Source of the DNA: Amycolatopsis kentuckyensis
GTDB taxonomy: Bacteria; Actinomycetota; Actinomycetes; Mycobacteriales; Pseudonocardiaceae
Direction: 5' to 3'
DNA length: 33,214 nucleotides
Assembly (NCBI RefSeq): GCF_002155975.1
Contig: NZ_MUMI01000170.1
Coordinates: forward strand, 1-33,214
Shown: positions 16,574-24,599 of the stretch, piece after piece
Layout: every line of letters starts with the position of its first letter
How positions within the stretch are numbered: the first letter of the stretch is position 1
Notes under the pieces: generated by a model
Told to the model about the DNA's origin: nothing
The model's database searches: none
Seen by the model: only the letters and a program-made list of their open reading frames with translations
Program-made: the position numbers and the translations under genes

Positions 16574-17872
16574 ATGACGACCATGACAAGCCCCGCGACG
16601 CTGCCACCGGGGCCCACCGCGCCACGCGCCGTCCAGGGCGCCTACGCGCTGACCCAGCCCCTGCGCGGCATGCGGCGGCTCAAGGACCGCTACGGCGACG
16701 CCTTCACGGTGAACGTGCCGATCTTCGGCAACGCCGTGGTGATCAGCAGTCCCGCCGAGATCAAGCAGCTGTTCACCTCCGGGCCCGAGCTCGTCGACAA
16801 CCTCGAGGTCAACCTCGGGCGTGTGCTCGGGCCGCGGTCGATGTTCGCGCTGTCCGGCGACGAGCACAAACGGCAGCGCAAGCTCCTGGTCCCGCCCTTC
16901 CACGGCCGCCGCCTCGCCGCGTACGAGAAGATCGTCGAGGAAGAAACCAGGCGCGAACTGGCGAGCTGGCCCGAAAACAAGGCGTTCACCACGCTGCCGT
17001 CGATGATGCGGATCACCCTCAACGCCATCCTCCGGGCCGTCTTCGGCGCCGAGGGGGCCGAGTTCGCCGAGCTGCGCGAGCTGCTCCCGCCGTTCGTCAC
17101 CCTCGGCTCGCGGCTGGCCGTGCTGCCCATCTCCAAGAAGGGCCGCTTCAACCCGTGGCGCCGCTTCGAACGGATGCGCCGCGAGTACGACGCCATCGTC
17201 GACCGGCTGATCGCGAAGGCCCGCGCCGAAGAAAAAGACGACGTCCTGTCGATGATGCTCCAGACCCGCTACGACGACGGCTCCGGGCTGAGCCGCGAAG
17301 AGATCTCCGACCAGCTCCTCACCCTGCTCACCGCCGGGCACGAGACCACGGCGACCACGCTGGCCTGGGCGGTCGAGCGCCTCCGCCGCCACCCCGCGTT
17401 GCTGGCGGAGCTGGCCGGCGGCGACGGGAAGCTCCTCGACGCCACCATCCTCGAGGTCCAGCGCACCCGCCCGGTCATCGACCTCACCGCCCGGCAGGTC
17501 AAGCAGGACGGCTTCCGGCTGGGCCGGTGGACGCTGCCGAAGGGGTACGCCGTCCTCGTGAGCATCGCGCTGATCCACGACGACGACACCGTCTTCCCGC
17601 ACGCGGCCGCGTTCGACCCGCACCGCTTCGAAGGCGCGCGCCCGGACCTCTACCAGTGGATCCCGTTCGGTGGCGGCACCCGCCGCTGCCTCGGCGCCGC
17701 CTTCGCGACCATGGAGATGACCGTCGTGCTGCGGACCCTGCTGCGGGACTTCACGCTGGTACCGACGAGCGAGCCCGGCGAACGCTGGCACTCGCGGGGC
17801 GTGGCCTACGCCCCGGCCAAGGGCGGCCGCGCGGTCGTGCGCCGCCGGACCACCATCGGAGGTGTTTCTTGA
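16574..17872 (+). CDS. Cytochrome P450 monooxygenase
   Basis: This is a complete 432-residue P450. The I-helix oxygen-binding motif AGHETTATTLAW lies near residue 256. The K-helix ExxR is in LEVQRTRP, with the PERF-like region FDPHRFEGARPD. The heme loop FGGGTRRCLGAAFA has the thiolate ligand at C372. There is no membrane anchor, so the protein is soluble and needs separate ferredoxin partners, and none is encoded nearby. The ATG at 16574 follows GGGAGGG. The last bases overlap the next gene's TTG start (TTGA). The substrate is unknown. The co-operonic hydrolase, SDR and Baeyer-Villiger-type enzyme suggest stepwise oxidation of a lipid, terpene or steroid-like compound. Confidence 0.95.
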   Translation: MTTMTSPATLPPGPTAPRAVQGAYALTQPLRGMRRLKDRYGDAFTVNVPIFGNAVVISSPAEIKQLFTSGPELVDNLEVNLGRVLGPRSMFALSGDEHKRQRKLLVPPFHGRRLAAYEKIVEEETRRELASWPENKAFTTLPSMMRITLNAILRAVFGAEGAEFAELRELLPPFVTLGSRLAVLPISKKGRFNPWRRFERMRREYDAIVDRLIAKARAEEKDDVLSMMLQTRYDDGSGLSREEISDQLLTLLTAGHETTATTLAWAVERLRRHPALLAELAGGDGKLLDATILEVQRTRPVIDLTARQVKQDGFRLGRWTLPKGYAVLVSIALIHDDDTVFPHAAAFDPHRFEGARPDLYQWIPFGGGTRRCLGAAFATMEMTVVLRTLLRDFTLVPTSEPGERWHSRGVAYAPAKGGRAVVRRRTTIGGVS

Positions 17873-18759
17873 CCGAGCAGATCGCCGACGTCGGCCGCGG
17901 GATTTCCCTGGCCTACGAGCGGATCGGGGACGCCGGCGCCGAGCCGCTGGTCCTGGTCGCCGGCCTGGGCCAGCAGCTGCACAGCTGGCCGGACGCCTTC
18001 TGCGCGCACCTCGCCGGCCGCGGGTACGAGGTGATCCGGTTCGACAACCGCGACGCCGGGCGCTCGACGCACCCGCGTTTCCGGCCGCCGAGCCTGCCCG
18101 GCATGCTCGCCGGCCGGTTTCCCGCGCAGCAGTACGACCTGACGGACATGGCCGCCGACACCGCCGGCCTGTTCGACGCCCTGGACCTCGAGACCGCCCA
18201 CATCGCCGGCGTCTCCATGGGCGGCATGATCTCCCAGACCACCGCCGCGCTGTACCCGGAGCGGATCCGCACGCTGACGTCGATCATGTCGACGACCGGG
18301 TCGCGCCTGCTCGGCCGGCCCGCGCTCTCGACGTTGCGGATGATGGGCGCGAAGCCGCCGAAGTCCCGCGAAGAGGCCGTCGAAAGCGCCGTCCGGATGT
18401 TCCGCCACATCGGCTCGCACGGCTTCCCGTTCGACGAGGCCTTCGTGCGCGAGCTGGCCGGGACGGGCTGGGACCGCGATCCGACGTCCGGCGGCGTCGG
18501 CCGGCAGCTCGCCGCGATCATGAAGTCCGGCAACCGGACGCGGCTGCTGCGCAAGATCACCGCGCCGACGCTGGTGATCCACGGCGACCGCGACCGGATG
18601 GTGCACCCCACCGGCGGCGCCGCCACCGCGCGGGCCATCCGCGGCGCGCGGCTCGAGACCGTCCGCGGCATGGGCCACGACCTGCCCGAAGGCGCGTGGC
18701 CGACCGTGCTCGACCTCATCGACCAGCACGCGAGGAGCAGCGATGTCCCGGCCTCGTAG
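17869..18759 (+). CDS. Alpha/beta hydrolase
   Basis: This 296-residue alpha/beta-fold hydrolase has an oxyanion region LVAGLGQQLHSW, a nucleophile elbow GVSMGGM with Ser116, an acid in the VIHGDRDRMVHPTGG strand, and the catalytic His in GMGHDLP near the C-terminus. It starts at a rare TTG at 17869, supported by GGAGG seven bases upstream and the TTGA overlap with the P450 stop. There is no signal peptide, so it is cytoplasmic. The 3' end overlaps the SDR gene by 17 bp. It probably cleaves an ester, such as that formed by the Baeyer-Villiger enzyme two genes downstream. This is inferred from the operon. Confidence 0.92.
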   Translation: MTEQIADVGRGISLAYERIGDAGAEPLVLVAGLGQQLHSWPDAFCAHLAGRGYEVIRFDNRDAGRSTHPRFRPPSLPGMLAGRFPAQQYDLTDMAADTAGLFDALDLETAHIAGVSMGGMISQTTAALYPERIRTLTSIMSTTGSRLLGRPALSTLRMMGAKPPKSREEAVESAVRMFRHIGSHGFPFDEAFVRELAGTGWDRDPTSGGVGRQLAAIMKSGNRTRLLRKITAPTLVIHGDRDRMVHPTGGAATARAIRGARLETVRGMGHDLPEGAWPTVLDLIDQHARSSDVPAS

Positions 18760-19585
18760 CATCACCGGCCGCCCGGTGGTGATCACCGGCGCCGCGTCCG
18801 GCATCGGCCGCGCGCTGGCCACGCGGCTGTCCCGCCTCGGTTCGCCGGTCGCTCTCGCCGACGTCGACGAAGACGGCCTCAAGGCCACGGCAGCCACCCT
18901 GCAGGGCCGCGTCCTGACCCGCGTCCTCGACGTCCGCGACGCGGAAGACCAGCTGCGGTTCGCCGCCGAGGTCCGCGAGTGGCTCCCGGCGCCGCTGGCC
19001 GCGGTGTTCAACAACGCCGGCGTCGCGGTGACGTCCACCGTGCTCGACGCGGTGCCCGAGGACGACGACTGGCTGCACGACATCAACTTCCGCGGGGTGG
19101 TGCACGGCACGCGGGCGTTCCTGCCGCTGCTCGTCGAGCAGGGCGAAGGCGCGATCGTGAACACCTCCAGCGTGTTCGGCCTGCTCGGGATGCCGTACCA
19201 GAGCGCGTACTGCGCGGCGAAGTTCGCCGTCCGCGGCTTCACCGAGTCGCTGCGGCAGGAGCTGCGCGGCACCGACGTCCGCGCGGTGACCGTCCACCCG
19301 GGCGGCATCACGACGAACATCGCCCGCAACGCCCGCGTGCGCCGCGACCCCGAGGGCCGGGGCCGCACCCACGAGCAGATGGCCGCGCAGTTCGAGGCCA
19401 TGACGATGACGTCGCCGGACAAGGCGGCGGCGATCATCCACGCCGGCGTCGACCGCGGGAAGGCCCGCATCCTGGTCGGCCCGGACGCCTACCTGTTCGA
19501 CGCGCTCGCCCGCATCACCCCCACCCACTACAACACCGTGCTGACGCGCGTGCTGCAGCGCGCCCGGCGGACGGAGACCGTCTGA
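18743..19585 (+). CDS. Short-chain dehydrogenase/reductase
   Basis: This 280-residue classical SDR has cofactor-binding TGAASGIG (residues 15-22), the acidic residue LADVDED that favours NAD(H), the NNAG motif, and a catalytic triad of Ser143 (NTSS), Tyr156 and Lys160 (YCAAK). The ATG lies inside the hydrolase gene, about six bases after GAGGAG. The monooxygenase gene starts one base after its stop. The likely role is oxidation of an alcohol (for example the P450 product) to the ketone used by the monooxygenase. This pathway order is an inference. Confidence 0.93.
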   Translation: MSRPRSITGRPVVITGAASGIGRALATRLSRLGSPVALADVDEDGLKATAATLQGRVLTRVLDVRDAEDQLRFAAEVREWLPAPLAAVFNNAGVAVTSTVLDAVPEDDDWLHDINFRGVVHGTRAFLPLLVEQGEGAIVNTSSVFGLLGMPYQSAYCAAKFAVRGFTESLRQELRGTDVRAVTVHPGGITTNIARNARVRRDPEGRGRTHEQMAAQFEAMTMTSPDKAAAIIHAGVDRGKARILVGPDAYLFDALARITPTHYNTVLTRVLQRARRTETV

Positions 19586-19586
19586 C

Positions 19587-21065
19587 ATGACCGAACACCT
19601 CGACGTGCTGATCGTCGGCGCCGGGCTGTCCGGCGTCGGCGCCGCCCACCACCTGCGCACGGCGTTCCCGCGCAAGAGCTACGCGATCCTGGAGGCCCGC
19701 GACGCGATCGGCGGCACCTGGGACCTGTTCCGCTACCCGGGTGTGCGGTCCGACTCGGACATGCAGACCCTCGGCTACCGGTTCCGGCCGTGGACCGACG
19801 CGAAGGCCATCGCGGACGGGCCGTCGATCCTGCGGTACGTCCGCGACACCGCGGCCGACGCGGGGATCGACCGCCACATCCGGTTCGGGCACAAGGTTCT
19901 CCGGGCTTCATGGTCCACAGAGGACGCACGGTGGACGGTCGGGGCCGAGCACGACGGGAAGCCGGTCGAGTTCACCGCGAAGTTCCTGTACCTGTGCAGC
20001 GGCTACTACGACTACGCGGCCGGGCACACGCCGGAGTTCCCCGGTCTCGAGAACTTCGCCGGCACCGTCGTGCACCCGCAGCACTGGCCCGAGGACCTCG
20101 ACTACGCCGGCAAGAAGGTCGTCGTCATCGGCAGCGGCGCGACCGCCGTGACGCTCGTCCCGGCGATGACCGACCGCGCCGCGCACGTGACGATGCTGCA
20201 GCGCTCCCCCACCTACATCCTGTCGCTGCCGTCGGAGGACGCGCTGGCCAACCGGCTGCGCGGGCTGCTCGGCCCGCGGCTGGCGTACCCGATCGCGCGC
20301 TGGAAGAACGTCGCGGTGAGCACGCTGATCTACCAGCTCAGCCGGCGCCGCCCGGGGGTGGTGAAGGCGATGATCCGCAAGGCCACGGCGAAGCAGCTGC
20401 CGCCGGGGTTCGCCGTGGACACCCACTTCAAACCGCGGTACCAGCCCTGGGACCAGCGGCTGTGCCTGGTCCCGGACGGCGACCTGTTCCGGTCGATCCG
20501 CCGGGGTGACGCCTCGATCGTCACCGACCGGATCGCGTCCTTCACCGAGCGCGGGATCCGGCTGGAATCGGGCGACGAGCTCGAGGCGGACGTCGTCGTC
20601 ACCGCCACCGGGCTGCGGCTGCTGGCCTTCGGCGGCATCGAGCTGTCGGTGGACGGCGACCCGGTGAAGCTGCCGGAAACCATGGCCTACAAGGGCATGA
20701 TGCTCAGCGGCGTGCCGAACTTCGCCTTCACGATCGGCTACACGAACGCGTCCTGGACGCTCAAGGCCGACCTCGTCGGCGAGTACGTCGTCCGGCTGCT
20801 GCGCCACCTCGACCGGCACGGCTACGACCAGTGCGTGCCGGTCAACGACGACCCGGCCGTCACCGAACGGCCGCTGCTGGACTTCGACGCGGGCTACGTC
20901 CGGCGCTCGATCGACGAGTTCCCGAAAGCGGGTTCGCGGGCGCCGTGGCAGCTGGGCATGAGCTACGCGCACGACGTCGTCAAGCTCCGGCACGGGCGGA
21001 TCGACGACGGCGCGCTGCGCTTCTCGCGGCGACCGGCGGCCGGAGGGGGCAGACTGAGCGCATGA
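19587..21065 (+). CDS. EthA-like Baeyer-Villiger flavin monooxygenase
   Basis: This 492-residue FAD- and NADPH-dependent monooxygenase turns ketones into esters or lactones, or oxidises sulfur. The FAD motif is GAGLSG (residues 11-16). The Baeyer-Villiger fingerprint variant is F157-x-G-x3-HPxxWP (FAGTVVHPQHWPEDLDY). The second Rossmann motif GSGATA (182-187) binds NADPH. Stretches such as SYAILEARDAIGGTWDLFRY, MLQRSPTYI, PWDQRLCLVPDGDLFR and MAYKGMMLSG closely match what I know of mycobacterial EthA. It is the core of the operon and is followed by an NAD kinase gene 30 bases downstream. I have not assigned the ethA name because the regulator is not clearly EthR. Confidence 0.95.
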   Translation: MTEHLDVLIVGAGLSGVGAAHHLRTAFPRKSYAILEARDAIGGTWDLFRYPGVRSDSDMQTLGYRFRPWTDAKAIADGPSILRYVRDTAADAGIDRHIRFGHKVLRASWSTEDARWTVGAEHDGKPVEFTAKFLYLCSGYYDYAAGHTPEFPGLENFAGTVVHPQHWPEDLDYAGKKVVVIGSGATAVTLVPAMTDRAAHVTMLQRSPTYILSLPSEDALANRLRGLLGPRLAYPIARWKNVAVSTLIYQLSRRRPGVVKAMIRKATAKQLPPGFAVDTHFKPRYQPWDQRLCLVPDGDLFRSIRRGDASIVTDRIASFTERGIRLESGDELEADVVVTATGLRLLAFGGIELSVDGDPVKLPETMAYKGMMLSGVPNFAFTIGYTNASWTLKADLVGEYVVRLLRHLDRHGYDQCVPVNDDPAVTERPLLDFDAGYVRRSIDEFPKAGSRAPWQLGMSYAHDVVKLRHGRIDDGALRFSRRPAAGGGRLSA

Positions 21066-21095
21066 CGCTCACTTCGCCCGCCCGGAGCCGCTGAC

Positions 21096-21962
21096 ATGCA
21101 CTCCGCGGGACTCGTGCTGCACCCCCGCCGCGACTCCGCGGCCGCCGTCGAAGCCGTGCTCGGCTGGGCGGGCAAGCGGAACATCGAGGTCCTCGGCATC
21201 GCCGACGAGATCGTCCGGCTGAACTGCGCCGCGAAGGGGGTGACGGCCGAGGAGCTCGGGCGCCGGGCCGACCTGCTGGTCAGCCTGGGCGGCGACGGCA
21301 CGATGCTGCGGGCCATGCGGCTGGCCGACGGGCAGCGGGCGCCGGTGCTCGGGGTGAACCTCGGCAAGCTCGGCTTCCTGGCCGAGGTCGACGTCCCCGA
21401 CCTGCCCGGCGCGCTCTCGGCCATCGACGACCACGAGTTCACCGTGGAGCCGCGCCTGGCCGTGGACGCGGTGCTGCAGGGACGGCGGATCACGGCGTTC
21501 AACGACATCGCGGTGGTGCGCGTCCCCGGCAACGGCAGCGCGGTGGTCGCGGTCCGGGTCGGCGGCCAGCCGTTCGTGAGCTACTCGGCCGACGCCGTGG
21601 TGGTGGCGACCCCGACCGGCTCGACGGCGTACAGCTTCTCGGCGGGCGGCCCGATCACCAGCCCGTCGGTGGAGGCCCTGCTGGTGACGCCGGCGGCGCC
21701 GCACTCGGCCTACAGCCGCGGTGTGGTGCTCTCGGTGCACGACGAGGTGACGCTGGAGCTGCTGCCCACCAGCGGCCGGCTCGCGGTGGAGGTCGACGGC
21801 CAGGTCGAGGGGTACGTCTCCCCCGGCGAGCTGCTCGACCTGCGCGCCCGCCCGAGCGCGGCGCGGGTGGTCCGGCTCGGGATGACGACGTTCTACCAGC
21901 GGGCCCGGCGCAAGCTGCGGCTCACGGATTCGGCCGAGATCCCGCAGGACGGCGACCACTGA
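21096..21962 (+). CDS. NAD kinase
   Basis: This 288-residue enzyme phosphorylates NAD+ to NADP+. It has the catalytic GGDGTML motif (G65-T69 with Asp67), the NDIAVVR motif, and VVVATPTGSTAYSFSAGGPI, the signature of the diacylglycerol/NAD kinase superfamily. The ATG at 21096 has GGAG eight bases upstream. Actinobacteria normally carry an NAD kinase elsewhere, near recN. This copy, at the end of an operon with an NADPH-using monooxygenase, is probably a dedicated or paralogous enzyme, which is an inference. Its C-terminal YQRARRKLRLTDSAE is typical of actinobacterial NadK. Confidence 0.93.
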   Translation: MHSAGLVLHPRRDSAAAVEAVLGWAGKRNIEVLGIADEIVRLNCAAKGVTAEELGRRADLLVSLGGDGTMLRAMRLADGQRAPVLGVNLGKLGFLAEVDVPDLPGALSAIDDHEFTVEPRLAVDAVLQGRRITAFNDIAVVRVPGNGSAVVAVRVGGQPFVSYSADAVVVATPTGSTAYSFSAGGPITSPSVEALLVTPAAPHSAYSRGVVLSVHDEVTLELLPTSGRLAVEVDGQVEGYVSPGELLDLRARPSAARVVRLGMTTFYQRARRKLRLTDSAEIPQDGDH

Positions 21963-22072
21963 AGGTGGCTTGCGTCACAGCGCGAGCGCGTCGGCAATGG
22001 TCACGGAAAGGTCACGGGTAGCGTGCGCGGCTGCGCCTGAACCAGCCGAACCGTCCCGGAGTGTCTCCCTAC

Positions 22073-22774
22073 ATGCTGTGTCCCGCACCCGTCCGTCCCC
22101 GCCTGCGTGCCCGCCTGCTCGTCCCCGGGGCGCTCGCCGCCTTCGCCGGCGCCCTCATCCTGCTCGCCGTGCTGCACGTCGACCGCAGACTCGCGCCCCT
22201 CGACCCGGTCAGCACGATGCTCAGCGACTACGCACTGAGCCCGGGCCGGTGGCTGTGGGACAGCGCGCTGCTGCTCACGAGCACGGGGTCGGCGCTGCTG
22301 CTGGTCGCGCTCTACCGCCGTGGCCTGCTGGCCAATCCGGCGCTCGTCGCGGCGAAGGCGCTGTGGTGCGTGAGCCTGCTGGCCGTGGTGGTCTTCGCGA
22401 AGGATCCGCAAGGCGGCGCGATCACCGCGACGGGCAAGATCCACCTGTACGCCTCGGCGGTGACGTGCCTGAGCCTGCCGGTGGTGGGCTGGGCGATGGG
22501 CCGCCGCCACCGCGACGACCCCCGCTGGCGCCGGTTCGCGACGTGGTCCCGGCGGCTGGCACTGGCGGCGATCCCGTTCTACCTGCCGTTCATCGTCCCG
22601 TTCGCGGTGAACGTCGTGTTCGGCGGCCACCTGCCGACCGTGGCAACCGGCCTGGTCGAGCGGTTGATGATGCTCCTGGAGATCGCCCTGCTGGGGGTGC
22701 TGGGACATTGGGCCCACCGCGCAATGCCAGCCGGAGTCCGCTTCCGCCCGCGCCCCCAGTCCGCCCCGGCCTGA
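22073..22774 (+). CDS. DUF998 family integral membrane protein
   Basis: This 233-residue protein has about six hydrophobic helices beginning LLVPGALAAFAGALILLAVL. It carries the DPVSTMLSDYALSPGRWLWD motif of the DUF998 family, followed by KIHLYASAVTCLSLPVVGWA. The biochemical role of the family is unknown. The ATG at 22073 is preferred because GGAG lies 11 bases upstream. A GTG at 22061 would add four residues but overlaps that site. The 3' end is only 13 bases before the palindromic repeat array and converges on the LigD-like gene. Confidence 0.82.
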   Translation: MLCPAPVRPRLRARLLVPGALAAFAGALILLAVLHVDRRLAPLDPVSTMLSDYALSPGRWLWDSALLLTSTGSALLLVALYRRGLLANPALVAAKALWCVSLLAVVVFAKDPQGGAITATGKIHLYASAVTCLSLPVVGWAMGRRHRDDPRWRRFATWSRRLALAAIPFYLPFIVPFAVNVVFGGHLPTVATGLVERLMMLLEIALLGVLGHWAHRAMPAGVRFRPRPQSAPA

Positions 22775-22787
22775 CAAAGCCCCCCGT

Positions 22788-23000
22788 AACCCGAAACTCA
22801 CGTGATCCAACCCGTATCCCACGTGATCCAGGCCGGATCCCACGTGATTGGAGCCGTATCTCACGTGATTGGAGCCGGAACTCGCGAGTCCCGGGTTCAA
22901 TCACGCGAGTTCCGGGTTCAGTCACGCGAGTTCCGGGTTGGATCACGTGAGTTGCGGGTTCGATCACGTGAGTTGCGGGGCTGATCACGGGAGTTGCGGG
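22788..23000. repeat. Dyad-symmetric array of ten 21-bp units between convergent genes
   Basis: CACGTG-like palindromic cores begin at 22799, 22820, 22841 and 22862 on the left. CTCGCGAG (22881-22888) is the pivot. Cores begin at 22902, 22923, 22944, 22965 and 22986 on the right. Spacing is exactly 21 bp within each half. Left units read like CCCGNAACTCACGTGATCC and right units are the reverse complement, so the first nine cores are symmetric about 22884.5. The array fills the whole gap between the DUF998 stop and the LigD-like gene, whose stop codon lies inside the last unit. It could fold as a long cruciform or hairpin, act as a bidirectional terminator, or be a multi-site protein-binding element. 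Confidence 0.9.
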
Positions 23001-23380
23001 GGTGGGTTCGGGTCGTTGCCTGGCTGGTCGCGGGTGCGGTGCAGGAGCCAGTCGCGCGCGGTGTGGATCAGGGCGTACCGGACCGGGCCCGCGCGGCCGT
23101 GCAGGGTGAACAGGAGGCGCTTGGCCGTGCGGTCGTGCTCCTCCCACCAGCCCGTGTCGGCGATCTTCTTCGTCTCGTCCTCGTAGGCGAGGTGGTCGAG
23201 GGCGTGATCGGGCACGGCGACCGCGAGCCGGTCGGCGCCGGAATCCGGCGGGAGGCCGCGCGGGACCGCCCACGACCGCAGCACGCCGTCCTCCTCCAGC
23301 CGGAGGTCGAAGTGGTGCCGCGGGCGGAAGTGCTCGTGCAGCACGAACGCCGGTCGCCGATCGGTCACGCCGCTCACCAT
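22985..23380 (-). CDS. Stand-alone LigD N-terminal (3'-phosphoesterase-like) protein
   Basis: This 131-residue protein matches the N-terminal phosphoesterase domain of the bacterial end-joining ligase LigD. The core FVLHEHFRPRHHFDLRLEED, then VLRSWAVPRGLPPDSGADR, holds the His residues that bind metal. TKKIADTGWWEEHDRTAKRL and GRAGPVRYALIHT follow. LigD phosphoesterases trim 3' ends during double-strand break repair. Stand-alone versions occur in actinobacteria, often named DNA polymerase ligase N-terminal domain proteins. The start could be ATG 23380 or GTG 23368; neither has a strong ribosome site. Its final residues are encoded by the last unit of the repeat array. Activity of this short form is unproven. 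Confidence 0.85.
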   Translation of the reverse strand: MVSGVTDRRPAFVLHEHFRPRHHFDLRLEEDGVLRSWAVPRGLPPDSGADRLAVAVPDHALDHLAYEDETKKIADTGWWEEHDRTAKRLLFTLHGRAGPVRYALIHTARDWLLHRTRDQPGNDPNPPPQLP

Positions 23381-23437
23381 GCCAGAGCCGCGCCCGGCTA
23401 GGTTGGAGCCCCGCAGGGGAAATCGAGGGAGGCCGGG

Positions 23438-24427
23438 GTGAACGTCGCCGGTGCGGTGCTGCCGGTCGCCGCCGGGGTGGCCCTCGTCGTGTTCGCCGTC
23501 AAGCTGGCGCGCGAACCGCGGCGGCTGGGCAACGCCGTGTGGCTCGGCTTGGCGCTGCTGCTGACCGCGTTGTGGCTGCTGCGCGCGGCGCTGCACCTGG
23601 AGTGGCTGACGCCGGTGCTGATGGGGTTGCTCGGCGTCGTGGGGGTGCTCGTCGCGCTGGTCCTGCCGGCCACGCTCATCGCCAACGGCGTGCGGATGTG
23701 GCGGCGGGAGGGGCGCAGCGCGGGGAACCTGCTCTCGCTCGGCCTGGGCGCCGGGCTGGTCACCCTGGAAGCGCTGGCGTTCGCGCCGCTGGGCCGGTGG
23801 GGCTCGGCGCTGGTGGCCGTCGCCGCCGTGCTGGCCGGGTACTTCGGGTTCCTGTTCCTGTCCCTGCTGGTCTATTCCGTGGTGTACAGCCGGATCGGGC
23901 GCCGCAGCGGGTTCGACGCGATCATCGTGCTCGGCTGCGGCCTCGACGGCGAACGCGTGCCACCGCTGCTCGCCGGGCGGCTCGACCGCGCGATCCGGCT
24001 CCACGCCCGGGAAGCGACGCCGCCGCTGCTGGTCGTCTCCGGCGGGCGGGGTCCCGGCGAGACGGTCAGCGAAGCCGAAGCGATGCAGGCGTACCTGCGC
24101 GACCGCGGCGTCCCGGACGACCACGTCCGGCGCGAGGACCAGGCCCGCACGACCGAGGAAAACCTCCGGTTCTCGGCAGAACTGCTCCCCGCCGGCGCGC
24201 GCCGCGTCGTCGCGGTGACCAGCAACTACCACGTGTTCCGGACGGCAGTCGAGTGCCGCCGGCTCGGCCTGCCGTTCCACGCGACGGGCTCCCCGACGGC
24301 CCGGTACTTCCTGCCGAGCGCGCTGCTGCGCGAGTTCGCGGCCCTGATCCTCCACTACCGCCGGACGACGATCGCGGCGTGCGCACTGATCGTCGGCACC
24401 GGCCTCCTGCTGACGATCTTCGCCTGA
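23438..24427 (+). CDS. YdcF/SanA-like membrane protein (DUF218)
   Basis: This 329-residue protein has five or so N-terminal transmembrane helices (residues 1-150, for example AGAVLPVAAGVALVVFAVKL), then a DUF218/YdcF domain. That domain shows FDAIIVLGCGLDGERVPPLL, LLVVSGGRGPGETVSEAEAM, REDQARTTEENLRFSAEL and VVAVTSNYHVFRTAVECRRL. A last hydrophobic helix lies at the C-terminus. YdcF-like proteins act in envelope or vancomycin-related phenotypes, but their reaction is not settled. The GTG at 23438 has GGGAGG four bases upstream. It is divergent from the LigD-like gene and precedes the radical SAM cluster by 172 bp. Confidence 0.88.
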   Translation: MNVAGAVLPVAAGVALVVFAVKLAREPRRLGNAVWLGLALLLTALWLLRAALHLEWLTPVLMGLLGVVGVLVALVLPATLIANGVRMWRREGRSAGNLLSLGLGAGLVTLEALAFAPLGRWGSALVAVAAVLAGYFGFLFLSLLVYSVVYSRIGRRSGFDAIIVLGCGLDGERVPPLLAGRLDRAIRLHAREATPPLLVVSGGRGPGETVSEAEAMQAYLRDRGVPDDHVRREDQARTTEENLRFSAELLPAGARRVVAVTSNYHVFRTAVECRRLGLPFHATGSPTARYFLPSALLREFAALILHYRRTTIAACALIVGTGLLLTIFA

Positions 24428-24599
24428 TTCTCCGCATCCTCGGGCCACCGACGCCGCGCTCGCGAAGCGCTCGCAGCCGATGACCACAGCCGGGTTCGCC
24501 CGTTCGAGTGACTTCGCCGACGAGGAATCAACCGTCCTTCCGCGAAGGGCGTGACCAGCCGGCGACAGCGAATTCCTCTACCGACATACGGAGGCTGCG
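24428..24599 (+). promoter_or_regulatory. Leader region before the radical SAM/peptide cluster
   Basis: This 172-base gap must hold the promoter of the cluster if the cluster is transcribed on its own. I see no good -35/-10 pair. Two weak hairpins are present: GCGCT-CGCGA-AGCGC at 24456-24470 and CCTTC-CGC-GAAGG at 24536-24548. The only clear signal is GGAGG about five bases before the GTG start at 24600. Confidence 0.25.

Noticed and set aside
21062-21094. Ten-codon frame between the monooxygenase and NAD kinase genes
   Set aside because: It overlaps the monooxygenase stop, is very short, and has no independent ribosome site or conserved context.
22802-22984. Small frame encoding seven-residue repeats over the palindromic array
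   Set aside because: It arises from the 21-bp period; there is no ribosome site, and open frames exist on both strands. Kept only as an observation.
22788-23000. CRISPR array
   Set aside because: Units abut without variable spacers, are 21 bp long, and reverse orientation at the middle. No cas genes are near.
24456-24548. Two short hairpins in the gap before the first radical SAM gene as terminators
   Set aside because: Five-base stems without a T-run are expected by chance in DNA of this GC content.
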